Shown here: piece by piece, positions 7,341 through 13,609 of the stretch
Layout of the letters: each line of letters begins with the position of its first letter
How positions within the stretch are numbered: the stretch's first letter is position 1
Source of the DNA: Flavobacteriales bacterium
Lineage (GTDB): Bacteria > Bacteroidota > Bacteroidia > Flavobacteriales > PHOS-HE28
Length of the DNA stretch: 29,222 nt
NCBI GenBank assembly: GCA_008016945.1
Contig: SSGN01000156.1
Span: forward strand, 1 to 29,222
Direction of reading: 5' to 3'
Made by a program: the position numbers and the translations under genes
The notes under the pieces: generated by a model
Told to the model about the DNA's origin: nothing
Seen by the model: only the letters and a program-made list of their open reading frames with translations
The model's database searches: none

Positions 7341-8732
7341 ATGAACAACACCGTGGCACCGGAGCTTGCAACAGCGCTGGAGCGTCTTCGGGGCCATTTC
7401 CACAGCGGAGCCACACGTTCCCTGGGCAGCCGGAAAAAGGCATTGAAAGCGCTCCGAAGCAGCATCGTGGCGCATGAGGAGGAATTTCTCGCGGCGATGC
7501 ATGCGGATATGCGCAAACCCCGGTTCGAAGCGTACCTCAGCGATATCGGTTTGTTGCTTGGCGAGATCGACCAAGCCCTGGAACACCTCGAAGCGTGGGC
7601 CGCACCCCGGCACATCGCCACTCCGTTGGCCTTGCAGGTGGCCGAGAGCGTCGTACTGCGCGAACCGCTCGGTGTGGTGCTGATCGTGGCACCGTGGAAC
7701 TACCCCGTACTGTTGTTGCTTTCGCCGTTGGTGGGCGCGTTGGCCGCCGGGAACTGCGCCGTGCTGAAGCCCAGTGGAGAAGTGCCGCATACCACGGCCG
7801 TGATCTCCCGGATCATCGCGGAGGTGTTCGATCCAGGGCATGTGCTGGTGGTGTCCGGATCGGGAGCCACCGTGGTGCCTGCGCTGATGGCGAGCTTCCG
7901 TTTCGACCATGTGTTCTTCACCGGTAGTGCCGCTGTTGGCCGTTCGATCCTTGCCCTGGCGGCGCCCGGACTGGTGCCCGCCACCCTGGAGCTCGGCGGG
8001 AAGAGCCCGGCCATCGTGGACCGCCGTGTGGATGTGAAGGTCGCCGCCCGAAGGATCGCCTGGAGCAAGTACTTCAATGCCGGACAGACGTGCATCGCCA
8101 CGGACCATGCCTTGGTGCACTCCTCGGTGCTGGACGAGTTCTTGGACCACTTCGCACGGACGGTGCGCAAGGCGTATGGCGATGATCCCCAGCAAAGTCC
8201 TCATCTGGCCCGCTTGGTGAACGATCGGCGATTCGACATGGTGAGGCAGTACCTCACGCAAGGGCGGCTCGTGCTCGGCGGTGCGCTCGACCCTGCGGAC
8301 CGCTACATCGCACCCGCCGTGCTCACCGACGTATCGCTGGACAGCCCGGTGATGCGCGAGGAGATCTTCGGCCCGGTGCTCCCGGTGATCCCCTGGTCCG
8401 AGCTTGAGGAAGTGCTGGCCATCGTGCAACGCAACCCCCATCCTTTGGCCACCTACATCTTCAGCAGCTCCCGCAGTACACAACGCTTCTTCCGGGATCG
8501 GATCGCCTTCGGGGGCGGATGCATCAATCACTGCCTGTTACAGTTCGGGCCACCCGACATGCCCTTCGGCGGGGTGGGCGCGAGCGGCATGGGGCGTTAC
8601 CATGGCCGCTACACGTTCGAGCTGTTCAGCCACGCCAAAGGCATCGTACACGCCAGCACCTTGATCGACCATGGCTTGCAGGAACCACCGTACACACCGT
8701 TCAAGGAGCGGGTCCTAAGGCGTGTGCTTTAA
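7341..8732 (+). CDS. Aldehyde dehydrogenase, class 3-like
   Basis: The enzyme oxidises aldehydes to carboxylic acids with NAD(P)+. It has 463 residues, the length of class 3 (fatty or aromatic aldehyde) enzymes, which lack the N-terminal extension of class 1 and 2. Visible landmarks are PWNYP (Asn120), the cofactor-binding Lys143 in VLKPSGE, the FTGSAAVGRSI turn, the general base Glu217 in LELGGKSP and the catalytic Cys251 in NAGQTCIA. The C-terminal PFGGVGASGMGRYHG signature is characteristic of the class 3 group. The ATG at 7341 is preferred over an in-frame TTG at 7332, which overlaps the promoter element. The natural substrate is unknown; fatty aldehydes from membrane lipids are a reasonable guess. 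Confidence 0.93.
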   Translation: MNNTVAPELATALERLRGHFHSGATRSLGSRKKALKALRSSIVAHEEEFLAAMHADMRKPRFEAYLSDIGLLLGEIDQALEHLEAWAAPRHIATPLALQVAESVVLREPLGVVLIVAPWNYPVLLLLSPLVGALAAGNCAVLKPSGEVPHTTAVISRIIAEVFDPGHVLVVSGSGATVVPALMASFRFDHVFFTGSAAVGRSILALAAPGLVPATLELGGKSPAIVDRRVDVKVAARRIAWSKYFNAGQTCIATDHALVHSSVLDEFLDHFARTVRKAYGDDPQQSPHLARLVNDRRFDMVRQYLTQGRLVLGGALDPADRYIAPAVLTDVSLDSPVMREEIFGPVLPVIPWSELEEVLAIVQRNPHPLATYIFSSSRSTQRFFRDRIAFGGGCINHCLLQFGPPDMPFGGVGASGMGRYHGRYTFELFSHAKGIVHASTLIDHGLQEPPYTPFKERVLRRVL

Positions 8733-8747
8733 CGACCACGGTCTTTC

Positions 8748-8755
8748 TACATTGC
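8748..8755 (+). promoter_or_regulatory. Core promoter element TACATTGC for the secreted protein gene at 8760
   Basis: TACATTGC ends 4 nt before the ATG at 8760, inside the 27-nt gap after the aldehyde dehydrogenase gene. A leaderless transcript is implied. Confidence 0.45.
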
Positions 8756-8759
8756 GGCC

Positions 8760-9383
8760 ATGCGTCTTCTGCTCCAACCCGGTATCGCCCTCTTCCTTGG
8801 CCTCCTGACCACCAGCCCTGCGGTCGGTCAGGATGTGCTCGACAAGATCTCCCATGAGATATGCCCATGCGTAGGTGATCTGAACGCGCAGACGCCCAGG
8901 GACACACTGACCATCAAGCTCGGGGTGTGCATGATCACGGGAGCACTGCCCTACCAGAAGGAATTGAAGAAGAAATACGGTGTGGACCTGGAGCGTTTCG
9001 ATGGCCCCACGGGCGAGCGCCTCGGACAGCTCGTGGCCACGAAGCTGGTGGTCAATTGCCCGGGCTTCGCGGAACTGGCCATGCGATTGGCTCAAGAGGA
9101 GGATGTTCCGCCACCACCAACAAGTCCCTCGGTACGCACGGTACAGGGGACCGTGCAGGAGGTCACCCCGTCGCAGTTCCTCACCGTTACCGTACGCACC
9201 GACCACGGCCCTACCTACGAGTTCCTATTGCTGGACCATGTGCCCAACATCGAACAGGTGAGCCAGGAACCCGGGAAGGCGAAAGGCTTCTACGCGAAAT
9301 GGGATTATGAGGAGCGCGAATTCTACGACCCGTACACACGTACCTACAAGACCTATCGTGTGTTGCGCTCGATCACGCCTTGA
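8760..9383 (+). CDS. Secreted cysteine-containing protein of unknown function
   Basis: I do not recognise this 207-residue protein by name. It starts with a good signal peptide (MRLLLQPGIALFLGLLTTSPAVGQ), so it is exported to the periplasm or beyond. The mature N-terminal half (about 25-110) is helical and carries four cysteines: Cys35 and Cys37 in ICPCVG, Cys57 in GVCMI and Cys99 in VNCPGF. These could form two disulfides or a metal site. A proline-rich linker (VPPPPTSP) leads to a C-terminal beta-rich half (about 120-207, VRTVQGTVQEVTPSQF) that looks like a small OB-like barrel ending in a Tyr-rich segment. A core promoter 4 nt ahead of the ATG suggests it is transcribed on its own. It ends 6 nt from the convergent gene at 9390. 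Function unknown. Confidence 0.8.
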   Translation: MRLLLQPGIALFLGLLTTSPAVGQDVLDKISHEICPCVGDLNAQTPRDTLTIKLGVCMITGALPYQKELKKKYGVDLERFDGPTGERLGQLVATKLVVNCPGFAELAMRLAQEEDVPPPPTSPSVRTVQGTVQEVTPSQFLTVTVRTDHGPTYEFLLLDHVPNIEQVSQEPGKAKGFYAKWDYEEREFYDPYTRTYKTYRVLRSITP

Positions 9384-9389
9384 CCGCCC

Positions 9390-9623
9390 TTACTCCAGCA
9401 CGCGCTCGGCACGCTTGGGTCGCAATCGGTCCCGTACCAGCACAAGGAACGCCTCGTCGCATTCCAATGTTGCGGTGCAGAAGGCCGGTGTTGGTCTCAC
9501 CCAGTGGCGCTGGCCGATGATCCCCTCCTTCGCGCAGAACTCATCCACGTGTTCGAGGAAATGCGCGGCGGTGGTGGGCGCATCCTGTCCGAAGAAATCC
9601 CAATGGAAACGTAGCCTGGCCAT
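9390..9623 (-). CDS. Small conserved-looking protein of unknown function
   Basis: This is a 77-residue soluble protein with no signal peptide or membrane segment. From the ATG at 9623 it begins MARLRFHWDFFGQDAPTTAAHFLEH and ends in LVRDRLRPKRAERVLE. Short proteins with a WDF-G-A--TA-HFL--L pattern seem familiar to me from Bacteroidota genomes, but I cannot name a family. The frame stays open upstream to ATG codons at 9731 and 9737, which would overlap the LysE-family gene and add a low-complexity stretch, so I prefer 9623. It is divergent from the exporter gene and convergent with the secreted protein at 8760. Conservation of the WDFFG start should be tested before trusting it fully. Confidence 0.6.
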   Translation of the reverse strand: MARLRFHWDFFGQDAPTTAAHFLEHVDEFCAKEGIIGQRHWVRPTPAFCTATLECDEAFLVLVRDRLRPKRAERVLE

Positions 9624-9701
9624 GGTCTGTTGGTAAGTGCGGAAGCGAGCGGGCGGCGAAGCGCGATCCTCGCTCCATGTCCCGCTCGTCTGAATATCCT
9701 G

Positions 9702-9709
9702 CAAATTTG
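9702..9709. promoter_or_regulatory. Palindromic core promoter element CAAATTTG between divergent genes
   Basis: CAAATTTG differs from TAnnTTTG only at its first base and ends 5 nt before the GTG start of the LysE-family gene, the same spacing as at ALDH, pgk, holB and ricT. It is a perfect palindrome, so it reads identically toward the minus-strand gene starting at 9623 (leader about 78 nt) and could serve both genes. Confidence 0.4.
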
Positions 9710-9714
9710 GCAAA

Positions 9715-10329
9715 GTGGACGCGTTGCTCATCTTCTTCATCACCACGGCGGCGAGCGTGATCGGATCGTTGCAGGCCGGTATCGTGAACACGGCGGTGCT
9801 GGCCCACACGGTGAAGCGGGGGCCGGAGGCGGGCAGGCGTATGGCCCTGGGCGGTTCCATCCCTGAGTTCATCTACGCCGGGATCGCCTTCCACTTCGCT
9901 TCGTGGTTGTTGGGCGTGATGGGGATCGATGCGCATGGTGTGGCCCTGTTGGTGGGCTCGATCCTCATCCTCCTCGGACTGTACTTCGCCTTCCTGTTCA
10001 AGCCGGTCTTCGACCTGGATCAAGTGAACGTGAAGGCCACGGGTGTCCGCAAGGGATTCCTGCTAGGCATGCTGAACCCGCAACTGATCATCTTCTGGAG
10101 CGGTGTACGGTTGATGCTCGATACCCTGGGGATCACCCGGTTCGGCTGGATCGAGACGATCGCGTTCGGCCTGGGGGCCTTCACGGGTGCGCTGGTGCTG
10201 CTGCTTCAGCTGGTCAGGCTTGGGCGTCGTGCGCTTGAGAAATGGCGACCGAGCACCCTGCTGCTCTTGTTCCGGGTGGTAGGGGGGGCGCTCGTGTTGA
10301 GCGGCGCCATCATGATCATGAACGCATGA
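9715..10329 (+). CDS. LysE-family amino acid / metabolite exporter
   Basis: This is a 204-residue inner-membrane protein with about six hydrophobic segments, the normal size and topology for the LysE/RhtB superfamily, which export amino acids or related metabolites. The first segment (LLIFFITTAASVIGSL) is followed by AGIVNTAVLAHTVKRG and GRRMALGGSIPEFIYAG, matching the family pattern of a conserved small-residue loop and a G-x-x-x-G stretch. Further helices are at about 65-85, 110-135, 145-165 and 180-200. The start is a GTG at 9715, supported by the promoter element 5 nt upstream; no other start codon precedes the first helix. Substrate cannot be predicted. It is convergent with gpsA. Confidence 0.85.
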   Translation: MDALLIFFITTAASVIGSLQAGIVNTAVLAHTVKRGPEAGRRMALGGSIPEFIYAGIAFHFASWLLGVMGIDAHGVALLVGSILILLGLYFAFLFKPVFDLDQVNVKATGVRKGFLLGMLNPQLIIFWSGVRLMLDTLGITRFGWIETIAFGLGAFTGALVLLLQLVRLGRRALEKWRPSTLLLLFRVVGGALVLSGAIMIMNA

Positions 10330-10407
10330 TCGGACGCGCAAGTACACAATGAGCGTGCTGCGCCATTCCGCACCTACCCATACCATGTCCTTCGGTGCAA
10401 CGTGGCT

Positions 10408-11406
10408 TCAAGCCAGCCGATCGCTCAACAACCGCATCTCCATACCTGGTGCCATCCGCTCGTAGAGCATACGGTAGGTGGCCTCGGTGATCGGCATGTC
10501 CACCTTCAGGCGTTGGTTGATCTCGTGTACGCACTTCACGGCATAGTAGCCTTCGGCCACCATGTTCATTTCCAGCTGCGCCGCCTTCACGCTGTATCCC
10601 TTCCCCACCATGGTACCGAACTCACGATTCCGGCTGAAGGTCGAATAGGCCGTCACCAACAGGTCGCCGAGGTAGGCGGGTTCGTTGATGTCGCGGTTGA
10701 TGGGATGCACGGCCTGAACGAAACGTGCGATCTCTTGAATGGCTCGGCTGACCAGCACCGCACGGAAATTGTCGCCGTACCCGAGTCCCACGCTGATCCC
10801 CGCACACACCGCCACCACGTTCTTCAGAATGGCGCCGTACTCGGTACCATAGATATCGTCGCTCAGGGTGGTCTTCAAGGAACGGCCGTTCAGCGCAGCT
10901 CCCATGGCTTGGGCCTTGACCTGCTGTTGACAGGCGATGGTGAGGTAGCTGAGCCGCTCCATGGCCACTTCCTCGGCGTGGCACGGCCCACAGATCACTC
11001 CGAAATCCGCCTCGGCCAGGTCCCAGTGCTGGAACAGGAACTCCCCCACGATCTGGTTGGACTCGGGCACGATGCCCTTCACGGCACTGAAGATGGTCTT
11101 CCCATATAGTTCGGCCTTGTCCAATTGATCCAACGTACTCTTCAGGAAAGCGCTGGGAACAGCGAGCACCAAGACATCGGCGTTCTTCACCACGGCGTGG
11201 AGATCATTGTCCATCGCCAGGCGTTCCGATCCGAGTTGTGCCGCACTGATATAGTCCGGATTATGCCCGAACTTCCGGATATGTTCAATGGTGGCGGGTT
11301 TGCGCACCCACCAACCTACGCGCTCCTGTGTCGTGGTCAGAAGTTTCACCAGGGCCGTGCCCCAACTACCCGCGCCGATCACGGCGATCCGTTGTCCAAC
11401 GTTCAT
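10408..11406 (-). CDS. gpsA: NAD(P)H-dependent glycerol-3-phosphate dehydrogenase
   Basis: GpsA reduces dihydroxyacetone phosphate to sn-glycerol 3-phosphate, the backbone precursor of membrane phospholipids, in the cytoplasm. The product is 332 residues, as usual. The N-terminal Rossmann fold starts IAVIGAGSWGTALVKLL. The segment SAVKGIVPES and the GPCHAEEVA motif correspond to the family's VTKG and GPSFA-E regions. The catalytic Lys is in GAILKNVVAVCAGI, and the substrate-binding LLVTAYSTFSRNREFG segment follows. The C-terminal helical domain ends in PITEATYRMLYE. Its leader of about 66 nt from a TATATTGC element is longer than at most genes here. It is convergent with the LysE-family gene. 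Confidence 0.95.
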   Translation of the reverse strand: MNVGQRIAVIGAGSWGTALVKLLTTTQERVGWWVRKPATIEHIRKFGHNPDYISAAQLGSERLAMDNDLHAVVKNADVLVLAVPSAFLKSTLDQLDKAELYGKTIFSAVKGIVPESNQIVGEFLFQHWDLAEADFGVICGPCHAEEVAMERLSYLTIACQQQVKAQAMGAALNGRSLKTTLSDDIYGTEYGAILKNVVAVCAGISVGLGYGDNFRAVLVSRAIQEIARFVQAVHPINRDINEPAYLGDLLVTAYSTFSRNREFGTMVGKGYSVKAAQLEMNMVAEGYYAVKCVHEINQRLKVDMPITEATYRMLYERMAPGMEMRLLSDRLA

Positions 11407-11472
11407 CGGGGGTGAAGATCGGTGATCGGTCGCGAACCGACATGGGGCCCGATCAGGACACGCCGGGCAGGG

Positions 11473-11480
11473 GCAATATA
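11473..11480 (-). promoter_or_regulatory. Core promoter element TATATTGC for gpsA
   Basis: Read on the minus strand this is TATATTGC, 66 nt before the gpsA ATG. The remaining bases to the M28 peptidase stop codon show no strong terminator. Confidence 0.35.
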
Positions 11481-11567
11481 GCCCGATACCGATAGAACAC
11501 CCGGAGGATCAAGGTCAAGGCGCGATCGCCATGCGGCAGATGGCCTCGAACGGGGCGGAACAGGGGA

Positions 11568-13232
11568 TCAGAACGTCACGGTCGTCTCCAACTCCTTGCC
11601 GTCCCGGAGCACTTTGATCGGAGCGGTATCCCCCTTGTTGAATGCCGCGAGGCCCTTCATGTAGGCCATCATATCGGTGATGTCGATCGCGCCGAGCTTC
11701 ACCACCACATCCCCCTTCTTCAATCCCGCCGCAGCCGCTGGCTTCCCCTCGGTCACACCATCGATCCGCATGCCCTTGCCATCGTACAGGTAATCGGGCA
11801 CCACACCGAGCGTCACTTTGAACCGGGGTGTGTTCTCGGTGTTCACCTCCTCGGTCTTCGTGAAGGTGAGCTTGCCGTTGTCGTTCAGGGAACTCACGAG
11901 CGACTCGATGTAACGCGTGATCCTGAGCATGCCCGGGAAGTTGATCTTCTCGGTGTCGTCGCTGGGTTTGTGGTAATCCGCGTGGGTGCCGGTGAAGAAG
12001 TGGATGGCGGGCACTCCTTGCAGGTAGAAGCTGGTGTGGTCGCTGGGACCCACGCCGCTGGTGGTGGTCTTCGCCTTGAGGCCGCTGGTGCGGATATGGT
12101 CCACCTCGGCCCAGGCCGGGGAGGTGCCCACGCCGTTCACGCCGATGGTTCCGGTGCTATCGAGCCTGCCCACCATGTCCAGGTTGATCATGTAGTTGAG
12201 TCGGCTGATCGGGATCGTTGGGTGCTTGGTCCAGTGGTTGGAGCCGTAGAGGCCCTTCTCCTCGCCGCTGAAAGCGATGAAGAGATAACTGTTGTCGCCG
12301 ACACCCTCCATCTCGGCGAGGTCGGCCGCCAGAGCGAGGAGCACGGCCACCCCGCTGGCATTGTCGTCGGCACCGTTGTGGATGGCCTTCTCACCACGGT
12401 GAAGCGAACCTTCGTCCCCCCAGCCGAGGTGGTCGAGGTGTGCACCGATCACCACCGCGTTCTCCTTGCCGCGGTCCAAAAGGCCCACCACATTGTACGC
12501 CGTACGCTGCTCACGCACCAGGTCCACATTACCGATGAACGGATTCCCGGTGATCAGATGCTCGTGGTAGCTGTCGCCCTTCAGGAAGAACACGGGGATG
12601 CCGATGGGCTTCACCTTGGCCGTGAGGTGCAGACCGGGATCCTCCACATCCTTATCGTCGTTATAGAAGATCACCCCTACGGCACCGAGCGCAGCCGCCT
12701 TCTCCGCCCGGGCGGCCAGGTCATGATAAGCGATGTACTTGCTGTGCGGGTGGATCCCATCGGGTGAACCCACGGCGATGGCGGCCACCCAGCCCTTCAC
12801 CTCCTCGTCCTTGTAATCATCGTACTTCAGGTCTGGCGCCTGTATGCCGTAGCCCACCTTCTTCACCTTCGCCCGCGCCATCCCGTTGCCGCTGAAGGGC
12901 ATTGGTGCGAAATCCTCGTTGAGCTTCAGCTTGGCGCGGCCGATCTGCAAGGTGTTCCGCACCCCGGGCACCGGATCGGCATTGAAGGTGAAGGACTGGA
13001 TGTAGGTGGCACTATCGCCATAGGGCATCAACCCCGCATTGCTGAATTTCCCGGCGATGTAGTCCACGGCGAGCTTCTCCCCCTTCGTTCCGGCTTCGCG
13101 CCCTTCCAGCAGGTCGCTGGCGAGGTATTGCACATCATAACGCATCTGTTCCAACAGATCGGCGTCGGATCTCAACTGGGCTTGGGCCGTAAGCGCGGCC
13201 AACGATAGCGAGAGGAGTGCGGTCTTCTTCAT
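11568..13232 (-). CDS. Secreted M28-family zinc aminopeptidase with PA and PDZ domains
   Basis: This is an exported zinc peptidase that removes N-terminal residues from peptides. It has 554 residues. The signal peptide is MKKTALLSLSLAALTAQA. An N-terminal part of the peptidase fold is interrupted by a protease-associated (PA) domain (about 110-250). The M28 metal ligands follow in order: His265 in GAHLDHLGWG, Asp289 in HNGADDNASG, the Glu pair at 324-325 in FSGEEKGLYG, Asp352 in NLDMVGRL and His421 after FFTGTHADY. A C-terminal PDZ domain (about 475-554, VTEGKPAAAAGLKKGDVV) probably binds substrate tails or partner proteins. All metal ligands are present, so the enzyme should be active. M28-PDZ proteins of this build are common in Bacteroidota. 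A core element TAAATTCG lies 25 nt upstream. Confidence 0.94.
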   Translation of the reverse strand: MKKTALLSLSLAALTAQAQLRSDADLLEQMRYDVQYLASDLLEGREAGTKGEKLAVDYIAGKFSNAGLMPYGDSATYIQSFTFNADPVPGVRNTLQIGRAKLKLNEDFAPMPFSGNGMARAKVKKVGYGIQAPDLKYDDYKDEEVKGWVAAIAVGSPDGIHPHSKYIAYHDLAARAEKAAALGAVGVIFYNDDKDVEDPGLHLTAKVKPIGIPVFFLKGDSYHEHLITGNPFIGNVDLVREQRTAYNVVGLLDRGKENAVVIGAHLDHLGWGDEGSLHRGEKAIHNGADDNASGVAVLLALAADLAEMEGVGDNSYLFIAFSGEEKGLYGSNHWTKHPTIPISRLNYMINLDMVGRLDSTGTIGVNGVGTSPAWAEVDHIRTSGLKAKTTTSGVGPSDHTSFYLQGVPAIHFFTGTHADYHKPSDDTEKINFPGMLRITRYIESLVSSLNDNGKLTFTKTEEVNTENTPRFKVTLGVVPDYLYDGKGMRIDGVTEGKPAAAAGLKKGDVVVKLGAIDITDMMAYMKGLAAFNKGDTAPIKVLRDGKELETTVTF

Positions 13233-13257
13233 TGCGTATGCCTGATGGGCGGGGCCG

Positions 13258-13265
13258 CGAATTTA
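13258..13265 (-). promoter_or_regulatory. Core promoter element TAAATTCG for the M28 peptidase gene
   Basis: On the minus strand this reads TAAATTCG, 25 nt before the peptidase ATG. The identical octamer precedes the PBP gene at 21423. Confidence 0.4.
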
Positions 13266-13275
13266 CCGTTGGGCG

Positions 13276-13283
13276 TACGTTCG
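13276..13283 (+). promoter_or_regulatory. Possible core promoter element TACGTTCG for the DUF1232-like gene
   Basis: TACGTTCG lies 56 nt upstream of the ATG at 13340 and only 10 nt from the oppositely oriented element of the M28 gene. A second weaker candidate, TACCATTTG, follows it. Confidence 0.25.
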
Positions 13284-13339
13284 GATACCATTTGGCGTTG
13301 TTGATCCAGGAGGAATGACGATCACATGACCACCTGCCC

Positions 13340-13558
13340 ATGAAAAAGTGGCTTATCGCCTTTGCCGGCATGCTGGCCTTCATCTATCTGGTGAACCCCA
13401 CGCTTGGTGTATTCGAGTTCCTACCCGACAACCTGCCGCTGGTGGGGAATATTGATGAGGCCACCGCGACGATGGTGCTCCTCGGCGCTTTGCGCTACTT
13501 CGGTTGGGACCTGACGAACCTCTTCTCGAAAAGGCCGACGCTGGACTTCAAGAAATAG
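13340..13558 (+). CDS. Small DUF1232-like membrane protein
   Basis: This 72-residue protein has one hydrophobic helix at the N-terminus (WLIAFAGMLAFIYLVNP) followed by the pattern FLPDNLPLVGNIDEATA and a second hydrophobic stretch (TMVLLGALRYFGW). The P-D-x-x-P-x-x-G-x-x-D arrangement is the hallmark of DUF1232 (YkvA-like) proteins, whose function is unknown. The C-terminus is short and basic (LFSKRPTLDFKK). The gene is divergent from the M28 peptidase gene and 51 nt upstream of the HEAT-cyclophilin gene. An AGGAGG at 13308-13313 is too far from this ATG to be its Shine-Dalgarno and instead lies before two tiny overlapping reading frames described in the findings. Confidence 0.75.
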   Translation: MKKWLIAFAGMLAFIYLVNPTLGVFEFLPDNLPLVGNIDEATATMVLLGALRYFGWDLTNLFSKRPTLDFKK

Positions 13559-13595
13559 CGACCATTCCTTGGAAGCTGACCAAGGTGGACCGTAC

Positions 13596-13603
13596 GATCT
13601 TCG
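13596..13603 (+). promoter_or_regulatory. Weak core promoter candidate GATCTTCG for the cyclophilin lipoprotein gene
   Basis: GATCTTCG matches the TTCG half seen at other genes here and ends 6 nt before the ATG at 13610. The first base deviates from TA, so confidence is low. Confidence 0.3.
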
Positions 13604-13609
13604 TGCTCC

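Noticed and set aside
6105..8531. 808-codon open frame on the minus strand across the glycosyltransferase and aldehyde dehydrogenase genes
   Set aside because: It lies antisense to two clear enzyme genes, has His/Gly/Arg-rich composition and no recognisable domain. GC-rich codon bias keeps this frame open.
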